Assembly (NCBI RefSeq): GCF_036010665.1
Contig: NZ_CP108581.1
Location: 4,755,501 to 4,819,500, forward strand
Source: Microbispora sp. NBC_01189
GTDB lineage: Bacteria > Actinomycetota > Actinomycetes > Streptosporangiales > Streptosporangiaceae
Reading direction: 5' to 3'
DNA: 64,000 nt
The notes under the pieces were generated by a model that searched no databases, was not told the origin of the DNA, and saw nothing but the letters and a program-made list of their open reading frames with translations. Positions 36,816-48,429 of the stretch are shown here, one piece after another. The first letter of the stretch is position 1. Each line of letters begins with the position of its first letter. The position numbers were made by a program, and so were the translations under genes.

Positions 36816-36839
36816 GGTGGTGATCCTATCGGTGGGCCG

Positions 36840-37517
36840 TCACGGCAGCTTCCAGTCCACCGGAGTTCCGCCCTGCTGCTCCAGAAGGGCGTTGGCCCGG
36901 CTGAACGGACGGGAGCCGAAGAAGCCGCTGCGGGCCGACAGCGGGCTCGGGTGGGCCGACTCGACGCACGGCACCTGCCCGAGCATGGGACGCAGGTTGC
37001 GGGCGTCCCGCCCCCACAGGATCGCGACGAGCGGGCCGCCGCGCTCGACCAGGGCGGTGATGGCCCGCTCGGTCACCTCTTCCCAGCCCTTGCCCCGGTG
37101 TGAGGCGGGCTTGCCCGGCATCACGGTCAGCACCCTGTTGAGCAGGAGCACGCCCTGCTCGGTCCACGGGGTGAGGTCCCCGTTCGACGGCAGGGGATGG
37201 CCGAGGTCGGCCGTGTACTCCTTGTAGATGTTGACCAGGCTGCCCGGGAGCGGCCGCACGTCCGGGGCCACGGAGAAGCTCAGGCCGACGGGGTGGCCGG
37301 GGGTGGGGTAGGGGTCCTGGCCGACGATCAGCACCCGGACCTCGCTCAGCGGCTGCCGGAAGGCGCGGAGCACGTTGTCCCCCGCCGGGAGGTACTGCCG
37401 GCCCTCCGCGATCTCCTGCCTGAGGAAGTCGCCCATGGCGGCGATGCGCCCGGCCACGGGTGCGAGGGCCTCCGCCCATCCCGATTCCACGAGTTCCTGC
37501 AACGGACGTCCTGACAT
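36840..37517 (-). CDS. ung: Uracil-DNA glycosylase, family 1
   Basis: 225 residues from ATG 37517 ([18 protein letters not shown]). It excises uracil from DNA, the first step of base-excision repair. Motif [17 protein letters not shown] carries the catalytic Asp and the water-activating loop. LLLNRVLTV lines the uracil pocket, and [19 protein letters not shown] contains the catalytic His and Leu-intercalation loop (HPSPLS). A much longer open frame extends upstream but overlaps an intergenic hairpin and lacks similarity. Length is normal for family 1. Confidence 0.95.
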   Translation of the reverse strand: MSGRPLQELVESGWAEALAPVAGRIAAMGDFLRQEIAEGRQYLPAGDNVLRAFRQPLSEVRVLIVGQDPYPTPGHPVGLSFSVAPDVRPLPGSLVNIYKEYTADLGHPLPSNGDLTPWTEQGVLLLNRVLTVMPGKPASHRGKGWEEVTERAITALVERGGPLVAILWGRDARNLRPMLGQVPCVESAHPSPLSARSGFFGSRPFSRANALLEQQGGTPVDWKLP

Positions 37518-37570
37518 GTCCGCGGACTCTATCGGCTTTTCCGGCCCCGTACGGCCCGGCGGCGGAAAGA

Positions 37571-37607
37571 TCGGATGCCCGCCTACCCCCGTGAAGCGGG
37601 CATCCGA
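37571..37607 (-). terminator. Terminator hairpin downstream of the sugar ABC operon
   Basis: Perfect 12-bp arms TCGGATGCCCGC (37571-37582) and GCGGGCATCCGA (37596-37607), 13-nt loop. On the minus strand the stem is followed by TCTTTCC. It separates the malFG-type operon from ung. Confidence 0.7.
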
Positions 37608-37672
37608 CGTTCTTCTCGTACAGCCTGCCACAGATGGGACGTTTCCCCGGTATGCCGATCTGATGCGCAGGT

Positions 37673-37700
37673 TCCGGAGGCACCCTAGGGGGCCTCCGGA
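37673..37700 (-). terminator. Second hairpin just after the malG-type stop
   Basis: TCCGGAGGC (37673-37681) and GCCTCCGGA (37692-37700), a perfect 9-bp stem 6 bp beyond the permease stop. With 37571-37607 it gives two stems in series. Confidence 0.6.
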
Positions 37701-37705
37701 CGGCC

Positions 37706-38605
37706 TTATTTGACCGAACCCGCGAGCATGCCCTGTACGAAGTACCGCTGGAAGGCGAAGAACAACACCAGCGGGACGAGGAGCGACAGGAACGCGCCCG
37801 GCGCGAGGATGTCCACGTTCGTGCCGAACTGCCGCATCTGGGATTGCAGTGCCTTCGTCATCGGCTGGTTGTCGGTGTCGGCGAACACCAGCGCGACGAG
37901 CAGGTCGTTCCACACCCACAGGAACTGGAAGATGCCGAGCGACGCGATCGCGGGCTTGGCCAGCGGGAACACCACGGTGACGAAGATCCGCCACTCCGGC
38001 GCGCCGTCCATCCGCGCCGCCTCCAGCAGTTCGCGGGGAATGCCCGCGAAGAAGTTGCGCAGCAGGAAGATGGCGAACGGCAGGCCGAACGCCACATGGA
38101 ACAGCACGACCCCGAGGATCGAGCCGAAGATCCCCAGGAGGCCGTACAACTTGGCGATGGGGATCAGCGCGATCTGCACGGGGACGACCAGCAGGGCGAT
38201 GACCACGAGGAAGATCGTGTCCCTGCCGGGGAACTCGATCCAGGCGAACGCGTACGCCGCCATGGCGGCGATGCCGATCACCAGCAGGGTCGCGGGCACC
38301 GTGATCAGTACGGTGTTCCAGAACGACGAGTCGAAGCCCGACGCGAGCAGGTTCGAGTAGTTCTCGAAGGTGAGCTGCGCCGGCTTGGTGAACAGCGTCC
38401 ACCAGCCCGACGAGTTGTTGTCGGTCTCGCCGCGCAGCGACACGACGAGCAGGCCCAGGGTCGGGAGCAGCCAGAACAACGCGATCAGGATCAGGAAGAC
38501 CTGGACCAGGCCGCCGCCCAGGCGGTCGGCGACCCGTGCCACCGCCCCCCGCCGGACCGCGGAGGCGGGGTTCGGCTCGATGGCCGGCTCGGCCACGGTC
38601 GTCAT
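37706..38605 (-). CDS. Sugar ABC transporter permease, MalG type
   Basis: 299 residues from ATG 38605 ([13 protein letters not shown]), overlapping the upstream permease stop by ATGA. Six membrane segments begin at [25 protein letters not shown]. The EAA loop is [23 protein letters not shown], and the protein ends [11 protein letters not shown] as in MalG/AglG proteins. It pairs with the MalF-like subunit at 38602-40020 and two binding proteins. No ATPase gene is present, so a general MsiK-like ATPase is expected. The substrate is probably an alpha-glucoside (trehalose, maltose or similar), judged from sequence style and the many trehalose genes nearby. Confidence 0.93.
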   Translation of the reverse strand: MTTVAEPAIEPNPASAVRRGAVARVADRLGGGLVQVFLILIALFWLLPTLGLLVVSLRGETDNNSSGWWTLFTKPAQLTFENYSNLLASGFDSSFWNTVLITVPATLLVIGIAAMAAYAFAWIEFPGRDTIFLVVIALLVVPVQIALIPIAKLYGLLGIFGSILGVVLFHVAFGLPFAIFLLRNFFAGIPRELLEAARMDGAPEWRIFVTVVFPLAKPAIASLGIFQFLWVWNDLLVALVFADTDNQPMTKALQSQMRQFGTNVDILAPGAFLSLLVPLVLFFAFQRYFVQGMLAGSVK

Positions 38606-40020
38606 CGCTCGTCCCTCCTGAACCGGCGGATGTTGAAGATCATGAAAGGCACCACCAGCAGGAGCAGGAAGATCGACAGCGCGCTTCCCATGCCCTGGTT
38701 GCCGCCGCCGCCGAACGAGACGCGCCACATCTCCAGCGCGATCACGTTGGCCTGTGGCTGCACCGAGCCGGGCGCGATGATGAACACCAGGTCGAAGACC
38801 TTCAGCACGTTGATGATCATCGTGACGAAGACGACCATCAGGACCGGCGAGAGCAGGGGGACGGTGATCCTGCGGAACACCTGCCACTCGGTCGCGCCGT
38901 CGATGCGGGCCGCCTCCAGGGCGTCGCGCGGGATCGCCGAGAGGCCCGCGGCGATGAGCACCATCGCGAAACCGGCCCACACCCAGATGTACGCGCCGAT
39001 GATCGCGGGAGTGATCAGCGACGGGCCCAGCCAGGTGATGCCGTTGAAGGGCGCGGCGAAGTTCGACTGCGGCAGCCGTACGTCGTAGGACCCGGCGGGC
39101 AGATCGGCGAAGCGGAACGTGCCGTCGGCGGCCGTCTCGGTCGTCGCCTTGACCACCCCGCCGGAGACCGCCTCGACCGTCACGCCGGCGAGGCCCTTCT
39201 CCTGCGGGTCGACCTGGTTGAGCGTGCCCCCGCCGCCGCGTACGACGTCGAGCCACACGGTGCCGCTCAGGCCGTCACCGCCGGCGGCGGCCTTGGCCGG
39301 CGCCGCGTCCTTGACCGCGTCCTGGTTCAGGCCGACGAGCGGGATCAGCACCGGGGTCCCCGGCTGCGCCGGCTGCCGGGTCATCACCGCGCCGCCCCGC
39401 ACGACTGCCGGCGCCTGGTCGTTGTCCCGGGGCCGGGCGCCGGGATAGCCGGCGCTGGAGGAGAACGTGTCGTGGACGGTGGTGATGATGGCGTTGGCGA
39501 CGCCCTTGTCCGGGTCCTGCTCGTAGACGAGGCGGAAGATGACGCCCGCGGCGAGCAGGGAGACGGCCATCGGCATGAACAGCACGAGCTTGAACGCCGT
39601 CGACCACCGGATGCGCTCGGTGAGCACCGCGAAGATCAGGCCGAGCACGGTGACGACGACGGGGGCCACCACGACCCAGATGATGTTGTTCCTGATCGTG
39701 GTGAGCGTCCCGGAGTCGGTGAAGATCGAGATGTAGTTGCGCAGCCCGACGAAGGTGCCGCCGGTCGCGTCGAACAGGCTGCGCCAGATCGAGTAGACCA
39801 GCGGATAGATCATCCACGCGGCGAGCAGTAGCACCGCGGGCAGCAGGAACATCACCGCCAGCCGCGGCGAGGGCCCCAGCCGTGCGGACGGGGCGCCCGC
39901 CGGGGCAGGGTCGGCGGGGCCCGGGGTGGGCTCCGCGGGGGCGTCGTGCGGTCCGGAGGAGGCCCCGGCGGCGGAGTCGTCGCCGCCGGAGGCCTGCGGG
40001 CCGTCCAACCGTTCGGTCAC
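38602..40020 (-). CDS. Sugar ABC transporter permease, MalF type, with inserted Cna-B-like domain
   Basis: 472 residues, long for the family (usually ~300-330 in actinomycetes). The cytoplasmic Pro-rich tail is 1-50 and TM1 is ~53-82. Between TM3 (~140-163) and TM4 (~333-355) an extracytoplasmic insert of ~165 residues includes a Cna-B/carboxypeptidase-regulatory-like beta-sandwich at ~250-318 ([54 protein letters not shown]). The EAA loop is [20 protein letters not shown] (~366-385). The place corresponds to the P2 loop of E. coli MalF, which has an Ig-like fold and contacts the binding protein, so a similar docking role is plausible. It is operonic with malG and the binding-protein genes. 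Confidence 0.9.
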   Translation of the reverse strand: MTERLDGPQASGGDDSAAGASSGPHDAPAEPTPGPADPAPAGAPSARLGPSPRLAVMFLLPAVLLLAAWMIYPLVYSIWRSLFDATGGTFVGLRNYISIFTDSGTLTTIRNNIIWVVVAPVVVTVLGLIFAVLTERIRWSTAFKLVLFMPMAVSLLAAGVIFRLVYEQDPDKGVANAIITTVHDTFSSSAGYPGARPRDNDQAPAVVRGGAVMTRQPAQPGTPVLIPLVGLNQDAVKDAAPAKAAAGGDGLSGTVWLDVVRGGGGTLNQVDPQEKGLAGVTVEAVSGGVVKATTETAADGTFRFADLPAGSYDVRLPQSNFAAPFNGITWLGPSLITPAIIGAYIWVWAGFAMVLIAAGLSAIPRDALEAARIDGATEWQVFRRITVPLLSPVLMVVFVTMIINVLKVFDLVFIIAPGSVQPQANVIALEMWRVSFGGGGNQGMGSALSIFLLLLVVPFMIFNIRRFRRDER

Positions 40021-40033
40021 GGCCGTCCCCCCT

Positions 40034-41374
40034 CTACTTCTTGAAGGCCTTGGCGGCGTCCGCCTCGAGCTTCTCCTGCGCGCCCTTCACGTCGGAGGGG
40101 TTGCGGAGGAAGTCCTGCAGGTCCTTCCACTCGCCCTTGCCGTCGGTGCCGCCGAAGGCGCTGGGGGCGAGGTCGGACATGTCGTAACGCACCGACTCGC
40201 CGGCCGAGATGATCGTCTGGGCGAGCTGCTTGGTGAGGTCGTCGGGGTAGTTGTCGGGGGAGACGTTGCGGTTGGGGGAGAGATAACCGGGCTGCTTGGC
40301 CCAGATTTCACCACCCTCCTTGCTGGCCAGGAACTCGAGCAGCGCCATCGCGCCCTTGGTGTCCTTCATCGCCACGGCGACGTCGCCGCCGAGCACGACG
40401 GGGGCGGTGTCGCCCGCCTTGGGGAACGGCATGATCTTGGCGTCCTCGCCGACCTTCGCGCCCGACTGCCCGACGGAGGCGGCGACGAAGTCGGCCTCGA
40501 TGACCATCGCGGCCTTCTTCTGGCCGTACACCTGGGTGACGCAGGTCGGGAAGTCGGTCTGCAGCGCGCCGGACGAGCCGCCGAGCATGAACTCCTTCTT
40601 GCCGAAGATCTGCGCCATCTTCTCCAGGGCCGTCTTGACCGAGGCGTCGGTCCACGGGATCTCGTGCTTGGCCAGCTTGTCGTAGTTCTCCGGGCCGGCG
40701 GACGAGAGGTAGACGTTCTCGAACAGGTCGGTCAGCGTCCAGCCGGAGGCGGCGCACAGGGCGAACGGCGCGACGCCGGAGTCGCTCAGCGTCTGCGCGT
40801 TCTTGATCAGGTCGTCCCAGGTGGACGCCGGCTGCGCCCCGGCGTCGTCGAAGGCGCCCTGGCGATACCAGATGAGCGACTTGTGCGCCGCCTTGACGAG
40901 CACGCCGTAGACCTGGCCCTTGGCCGAGCCGAGATCCTTCCAGTACGGCGTGTAGTTCTGGTCGATCTGCGACTGCACCTCGGGGCTCAGCGGCTTCAGC
41001 GCGTTCTCGTCGGCGTACTGCTGCACGAGGCCGGGCTGGGGCAGGATCGCGACGTCCGGAGGGTTGCCGCCCTCGATGCGGGGGCCGAGGTAGGCGCCGG
41101 TGTCCTCGCCGGTGGAGGCGTAGGTGACGGTGGCGCCGGTCTTCTCCTCGAAGGCCTTCAGTACCTTCTCGAAGTTGGCCTGCTCGTCGCCGGTCCACTT
41201 CGCGGCGATCTCGATCTTCTCTCCCTCCAGGGGCTTGGCGCCCCCGGCATCCGAGGCGGCGCCCGAGGCCGCCGGCGCGCTGCCGGAGCCGGTGTCGCCG
41301 CCGGAGTCGCTGCCGCACGCCGCGGCGGCGGCGAGGGCGAGGCACGCGACCATGATGGGGGGAAGTTTCCGCAT
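40034..41374 (-). CDS. Sugar ABC transporter substrate-binding lipoprotein (second of two)
   Basis: 446 residues. The signal peptide has a lipobox (LALAAAAACGS, Cys20), so it is anchored to the outer face of the membrane. The mature protein has the family-1 extracellular binding fold: KIEIAAKWTGDEQANFEKVLKAFEEKTGATVTYAS and later VVLGGDVAVAMKDTKGAMALLEFLAS. Acidic Gly/Ser-rich residues follow the lipid anchor. It sits directly upstream of the MalF-like gene (13-bp gap), the normal position for the cognate binding protein. Relatives are AglE-like alpha-glucoside binders; the ligand is inferred. Confidence 0.92.
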   Translation of the reverse strand: MRKLPPIMVACLALAAAAACGSDSGGDTGSGSAPAASGAASDAGGAKPLEGEKIEIAAKWTGDEQANFEKVLKAFEEKTGATVTYASTGEDTGAYLGPRIEGGNPPDVAILPQPGLVQQYADENALKPLSPEVQSQIDQNYTPYWKDLGSAKGQVYGVLVKAAHKSLIWYRQGAFDDAGAQPASTWDDLIKNAQTLSDSGVAPFALCAASGWTLTDLFENVYLSSAGPENYDKLAKHEIPWTDASVKTALEKMAQIFGKKEFMLGGSSGALQTDFPTCVTQVYGQKKAAMVIEADFVAASVGQSGAKVGEDAKIMPFPKAGDTAPVVLGGDVAVAMKDTKGAMALLEFLASKEGGEIWAKQPGYLSPNRNVSPDNYPDDLTKQLAQTIISAGESVRYDMSDLAPSAFGGTDGKGEWKDLQDFLRNPSDVKGAQEKLEADAAKAFKK

Positions 41375-41380
41375 GGCTAT

Positions 41381-42643
41381 CTATCCTCCGGGCTGGATGA
41401 CCTCGCCGAGCCCCTGTTTCAGGTCGGCGACGGTCTCGTCTACGGGTTTGGCGAGTGCGAGCGCGCCGGACACGGCGCTGGAGATGACCAGGCTGACCTG
41501 GTTGTAGCCGGCGGTGACCGGCCTGGGCCGGGCCGAGAGGATGGCCTCCTTGAGCACGGGCAGGTACGGGAACCGCCCGATGAGCTCCGGGTCGTCGTAC
41601 AGATCCGCCCAGACCGGGGGGAACGACCCCTCGGTGAGGACGAGCCGTTCGTTGTCCCGGCCGGTGAAGTAGCGGATGAAGTCGAGGGCCGACTTCTGCC
41701 GCTTGGAGAAGGCGCTGACGGCGAGGTTGTAGCCGCCGAGCGAGCTGGATCCGGGCCCGTTCAGGCCGGGCAGCCGGGTGACCGCGAACTTCCCGGCGAG
41801 CGGGGAGTGGGTGGCCGGGCCGTACGCGTGGGGCCAGTTGCGGGCGAACAGCAGCCGCCCCTCCTGGAAGGCGAGCCGCGACTCCTCCTCCTTGTACGCC
41901 AGCGCCTCGCGGGGGATCCACCCCTCCGTGACGCCGCCGACCAGGAAGCCGAGCGCGGCCCGCGCGCTGCCGAGGTCCATCGTGACCGTGCGGGCGTCCT
42001 GGCTGAGGATGGACCCGCCCGCCGACTGCACGGCCTCGGCGAAGTTGACGGTCAGCCCCTCGTACGGCAGGAACTGCCCGGCGTACCCCCCGATGTGATA
42101 CTTCGCGCCCAGGCGCCTTGCCTGCTCGCGCAGCTCCGACCAGGTCTTGGGCGGCTTGAGGTGCTCCTTCTTCAGGATGTCGGACCGGTAGTAGAGCAAC
42201 CCGGCGTTGCTCGTGTACGGCGCCGCCCACAGCCGGTCGCGGTAGATCGCGGTGTCCGCGACCCCCCCGAGCAGCTTGTCGAGAGGGAACAGGCTGCGGT
42301 CGAGTGGCACGATCCACCCGGCGTCGGCGAACTCGGCCGTCCACATCACGTCGAGTGCGAGCACGTCGTACACGTCGTTGCGGGCCTGCAGGTTCGCCAC
42401 CATCTGGGCGCGCTGCTCGTCGGACGCCTCGGGCAGTTCGAGCAGCGTGACCCGCTCGTCCGGGTGGCCCTGGTTCCACCGGTCCAGCAACGGGCGGAGG
42501 TAGGCGGTGGTGTCCCGGCCGATCGCGAGCGTGATCGGCCCGGTGCCCCCGCTGCCGGTCGTGGGGCCGGCTCCGGTGTCCGGAAGCCCCGCGCATCCGG
42601 CCACCAGGAAGGCGGCCAGGACGGCGACGGCTCGGCGAACCAT
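41381..42643 (-). CDS. Sugar ABC transporter substrate-binding lipoprotein (first of two)
   Basis: 420 residues from ATG 42643 with RBS GGAGG. The lipobox is LVAGC (Cys17). The mature part starts TLAIGRDTTAYLRPLLDRWNQGHPDERVTLLELPE and resembles trehalose/maltose binders of the ThuE/LpqY class (DVYDVLALDVMWTAEFADAGWIVPLD; WAAPYTSNAGLLYYR). It is only distantly similar to the binding protein encoded next (6-bp gap), so this is not a recent duplication. Two different binding proteins feeding one MalFG pair would widen the substrate range. First gene of the operon; its promoter lies in the gap shared with padR. Confidence 0.9.
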   Translation of the reverse strand: MVRRAVAVLAAFLVAGCAGLPDTGAGPTTGSGGTGPITLAIGRDTTAYLRPLLDRWNQGHPDERVTLLELPEASDEQRAQMVANLQARNDVYDVLALDVMWTAEFADAGWIVPLDRSLFPLDKLLGGVADTAIYRDRLWAAPYTSNAGLLYYRSDILKKEHLKPPKTWSELREQARRLGAKYHIGGYAGQFLPYEGLTVNFAEAVQSAGGSILSQDARTVTMDLGSARAALGFLVGGVTEGWIPREALAYKEEESRLAFQEGRLLFARNWPHAYGPATHSPLAGKFAVTRLPGLNGPGSSSLGGYNLAVSAFSKRQKSALDFIRYFTGRDNERLVLTEGSFPPVWADLYDDPELIGRFPYLPVLKEAILSARPRPVTAGYNQVSLVISSAVSGALALAKPVDETVADLKQGLGEVIQPGG

Positions 42644-42689
42644 GTGGCCTCCGCGTGAAAAACGGGTTACATACGTGTTAGGTAGGTGC

Positions 42690-42704
42690 ATGCATGTTAT
42701 GCAT
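42690..42704. promoter_or_regulatory. Palindromic site between the sugar operon and the padR-type gene
   Basis: ATGCAT-GTT-ATGCAT, each half itself palindromic, in an A/T-rich patch (ACATACGTGT at 42669-42678 is nearby). A plausible PadR or sugar-regulator operator for either divergent gene. Confidence 0.45.
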
Positions 42705-42777
42705 AGCGATAATGTGACCGTCAACGGATGGGCGGGTAACGCTCCGGTAACTGCTCCGACGGTCTGGGGGTGGGCGC

Positions 42778-43284
42778 GTGCGGCAGGCGCTGCTGGCGCT
42801 CCTGGCGAAGGAACCTGCCCATGGGTACGAGCTCAAACAGGCTCTTGAGTCGATTTTCGGCATCGCCTATCCCTCGCCCAACATCGGCCAGATCTATGTG
42901 ACGCTGGGCCGGCTGGAGAAGGACGGGTACGTTCGCGCGGTCGACGTGGAGCAGGCCAACCGGCCGAACAAGAAGGTCTACTACATCACCGCCGCCGGGC
43001 GGGAGGCGCTGGAGACCTGGGTGGACGAGCCCACCGAGGGCCCCCGGGTCCGCGACGAGTTCTTCATGAAGCTCGTGCTCGCCCCGCTGACCGGCCTGGC
43101 CGACCGCATGGCCCTGGTGAACCGGCAGCGCCGGCACTACCTTTCGCTCATGAGAGACCTGGGCGAGCTGGCCGAGCGCACCGACCCGGCCAACCGCGTG
43201 GCCCTCCTGCTCATCGAGGGCGCCATGCTCCACCTGCAGGCCGACCTCGACTGGCTGGAGCGCTGCCAGGAGGACCTGCGGTGA
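42778..43284 (+). CDS. PadR-family transcriptional regulator
   Basis: 168 residues from GTG 42778. The winged helix is LLALLAKEPAHGYELKQALESIFG, then SPNIGQIYVTLGRLEKDGYVRAV and NKKVYYITAAGREALETWVDEP: an unmistakable PadR N-domain. The C-terminal ~80 residues form the helical dimerisation arm (Vir-type). PadR proteins often repress adjacent multidrug exporters, and an ABC ATPase-permease pair follows 84 bp downstream. The initiator could also be an upstream codon, but this GTG gives the normal family N-terminus (RQALLALL). Confidence 0.9.
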   Translation: MRQALLALLAKEPAHGYELKQALESIFGIAYPSPNIGQIYVTLGRLEKDGYVRAVDVEQANRPNKKVYYITAAGREALETWVDEPTEGPRVRDEFFMKLVLAPLTGLADRMALVNRQRRHYLSLMRDLGELAERTDPANRVALLLIEGAMLHLQADLDWLERCQEDLR

Positions 43285-43368
43285 TCCCGCGGCCGGGCGC
43301 GCCCGATCATGATCTGGTGCGGCGCGACGTGGGCGAGGCGGCGGCGCGACGCGGTTAGGGTGGGCGGT

Positions 43369-44115
<747 letters not shown>

Positions 44116-44174
44116 ACCGGATGCGCTCCGACCAGATGACCGCGAGCAGATGACCGTGAGGGGGTGACCTGACC

Positions 44175-46442
44175 GTGCCGAGGAGCGCGGAGCTGCGCTG
44201 GATCCGCGCGGACCTGCGGGCCCGCCGGGGCCAGGCGGGCCTCACGGTGCTCGCGGTCGCGGGCATCGTCACCGCCCTGATCGTCGCGGCCACGCTGCTG
44301 GAGGGCGGCACCAACCCCTGGCGGGGCCTGTTCGAGCGCGGCCACGGCGCGCACATCTGGATCCACAGCAAGGACGTCCCGGACGTGTCCGCCCTGCGCG
44401 GCCTGCCCGGCGTGACCGACGTGGCCGGGCCGTACCGCAGCGCGCCCGCCACGCTCGCCACCGGCGGCCGGCGGGTGCCGATCACCCTGCGGGAGACGCC
44501 GGCCGCCTTCACCTCCGTGGCGCGCCCGCTGCCGCGCGAGGGACGCTGGCTCGACCCGCGCGCCCCGGACGGCGTGGTGGTCGAGCGGTCGTTCGCCCGC
44601 GCCCTCGGCCTGCGGCCCGGCAGCCCGTTCACGGTTACCGGCCTGAACGGCGCGACCCACCGGCTGACCGTCGCCGGGCTGGCCGAGAGCGGCGACCAGG
44701 GCTTCTACCCCGAGTGGACCCCCGGCCTGGCCTGGACGCTCGGCCAGACCCTCGACGTCGTGGAGCCCGCGCCCGGCCGTACGGAGGCCGTGACCGGGCT
44801 GCGCCTCGCCGACCCCGCCGACACCGACCTCGTCGTCCAGCGGGCCGTCTTCACGCTGCGCAACCAGGTGCAGCGGGTGACGACCTGGCGCGAGGTGCGC
44901 GCCTCGATGGAGCTGGACGACCGGCTGCTCGGCCTGCTGCTCGCGCTGTTCGGCGTCGCCGGCCTGGTCGCCGCCGCGCTCGCGCTCGCCAACGCCGCCG
45001 GCGGCCGGGTGCTGACCCAGCTGCGCGACATCGCCACGCTCAAGTCGCTCGGGTTCACCCGGGGCCAGGTCGTCCGGATGCTCCTCGCCGAGCACGGCAC
45101 GCTGGGGCTGCTCGGCATCGCCCTCGGCGTGCTCGCCGCCCGGCTGGTCACGGCGTACGCGATGGGGGAGGCGGTCGCGGTGCCGCTGTCGGCCGGGCCC
45201 CTCGCGGCGATCGTCGCGGGGACCGCGCTGGCGGTGCTGGTGGCGGTCCTGGTCCCGGCCTGGCGCGGCGGGCGCGTCCCGCCGCTCCCGGCCGCCCCCG
45301 CCGCGCCGCCGCGCGGGCGCCTGTCCCGGCTGGCCCGGGTCGCCCTGCTCGTACGGCTGCCGCCCGCGCTCGTCCTCGGCGCGAGAGACGCCTTCACCCG
45401 CAGGACGCCCGCCGCGCTCACGGCCTGCGGGGTGGCCCTGCCGATGATGCTGATCACCATCGGGCTCGGCTGCTGGGCGACGCTGGACGACTTCGGCCGC
45501 CACCCCGAGAGCGTGGGGCAGGCCGCGGCGCTGAGCATCCGGCCCGGCGACATGACCGCCGAGGAGGCCCGGCAGCGGGTGATGGCCGACCCCGACGTGG
45601 TCGCGGCGTATCCGGGGGCCGAACTCGACGCGCTCGTGCCCTGGCAGACGAGGACCGTGCGGACCCGGGCCCTCGGCCTCTCCTCCGATCCGTACCCCTT
45701 CCCCGTGGTGGAGGGCCGCATGTTCGCCGACCGGGGCGAGGCGGTGGCCGGCCAGGGACTGCTCGACCTGCTCGGCGTGCGGGTCGGCGACCGGGTCAGG
45801 ATGACCATCGGGGGCACGCCCCTGATCGTGCGGATCGTGGGTCGGGTGATCGAGCCCGAGCAGGACGGCGAGGTGCTGTCGTTCGGGGTGGACAGCCTGG
45901 CGGCCAAGGACGCGCTGCCGCCCCGGTTCTACGCTCTGGTGCTGCGGCCGGGCGCCGACGCGACGCTGGTGCGCGCCCGCCTGCAGGAGCAGGGGCTGGA
46001 GGTGACCCGGGCGGTGAACCCGGCCGAGCGGCTGGCGGTCGTCCGGGTGATCATCGTCGCGCTGGTCGTCGTGCTGGCCCTGATCGGGCTGGCCAACCTG
46101 CTCACGGCCAGCGCCCTCGGCCTGCGCGACCATCTCCTCGACCTCGCGGTGCTCAAGGCCATGGGTCTCACCCCCCGCCAGGTCACGGCCACCCTGGTCA
46201 CCGCGGCCGGCCTGCCGGCCGCGGTGGGGGTCGTCGCCGGGGCCGCGGCGGGGGCGTTCTGGTCGCGGTGGCTGATCGACCTGGAGGGCCGTGGCAGCGG
46301 CGTCGGGGCGGGCATCGGCCGCGCGCCGGCCCCCGGGATGCTCGCCGCCGCCCTCCTGATCGCGATCGGCGCCGCGTCGCTGGTGGCGCTGATCCCCGCC
46401 CGCCGGGCGGCGCGGGCACAGGTGCCCGTCACCGCCCGCTGA
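44175..46442 (+). CDS. FtsX/MacB-type ABC permease, two FtsX domains
   Basis: 755 residues from GTG 44175. It has an N-terminal TM (GQAGLTVLAVAGIVTALIVAATLL), an extracytoplasmic MacB-like periplasmic domain, then three TMs of the first FtsX domain (LLLALFGVAGLVAAALALANA; VRMLLAEHGTLGLLGIALGVLAA in part; a third near 335-355). A second copy of the whole arrangement starts at ~ residue 400 (FTRRTPAALTACGVALPMML) and ends with the second FtsX domain (VVLALIGLANLLTASALGL; HLLDLAVLKAMGL). With the ATPase at 43369 it would form a mechanotransmitting exporter. Ten-TM double FtsX permeases are common next to PadR genes in actinomycetes. Confidence 0.9.
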   Translation: MPRSAELRWIRADLRARRGQAGLTVLAVAGIVTALIVAATLLEGGTNPWRGLFERGHGAHIWIHSKDVPDVSALRGLPGVTDVAGPYRSAPATLATGGRRVPITLRETPAAFTSVARPLPREGRWLDPRAPDGVVVERSFARALGLRPGSPFTVTGLNGATHRLTVAGLAESGDQGFYPEWTPGLAWTLGQTLDVVEPAPGRTEAVTGLRLADPADTDLVVQRAVFTLRNQVQRVTTWREVRASMELDDRLLGLLLALFGVAGLVAAALALANAAGGRVLTQLRDIATLKSLGFTRGQVVRMLLAEHGTLGLLGIALGVLAARLVTAYAMGEAVAVPLSAGPLAAIVAGTALAVLVAVLVPAWRGGRVPPLPAAPAAPPRGRLSRLARVALLVRLPPALVLGARDAFTRRTPAALTACGVALPMMLITIGLGCWATLDDFGRHPESVGQAAALSIRPGDMTAEEARQRVMADPDVVAAYPGAELDALVPWQTRTVRTRALGLSSDPYPFPVVEGRMFADRGEAVAGQGLLDLLGVRVGDRVRMTIGGTPLIVRIVGRVIEPEQDGEVLSFGVDSLAAKDALPPRFYALVLRPGADATLVRARLQEQGLEVTRAVNPAERLAVVRVIIVALVVVLALIGLANLLTASALGLRDHLLDLAVLKAMGLTPRQVTATLVTAAGLPAAVGVVAGAAAGAFWSRWLIDLEGRGSGVGAGIGRAPAPGMLAAALLIAIGAASLVALIPARRAARAQVPVTAR

Positions 46443-46459
46443 GCGTACGGGTCAGACGT

Positions 46460-48193
<1,734 letters not shown>

Positions 48194-48429
48194 CTGGTTC
48201 TCGCTTGAGGAAAGAAGGGCGCGTGGTCAGGGCACACCCGAGCGTTGAAGCTCACGCCGTGTTGTTTGGCTTTATTTGACCAAAACTACCACCGATATAG
48301 GCCTGACTGGAAAGCCTGACACCCCCCTAACATGCGGTTTTTACCTGCTTACGGGTGATCACGGACGGCGATCACAACCCGTCTTTCCGAACTGTGCGGA
48401 GCCGTAACCCCTACGAGGGCAGATCCCAA
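48194..48429. promoter_or_regulatory. Upstream region of treS
   Basis: 236 bp between treS and the asparagine-synthase-like gene (both minus strand). The segment 48262-48300 is notably A/T-rich with an inverted TTTGG...CCAAA (48267-48286) and TATAG (48296-48300). It is the best place for the treS promoter/operator, but no certain -35/-10 pair was found. Confidence 0.35.

Noticed and set aside
37518-38402. Long N-terminal extension of Ung
   Set aside because: Overlaps the malG-type gene and two hairpins in another frame; Ung is full length from 37517.
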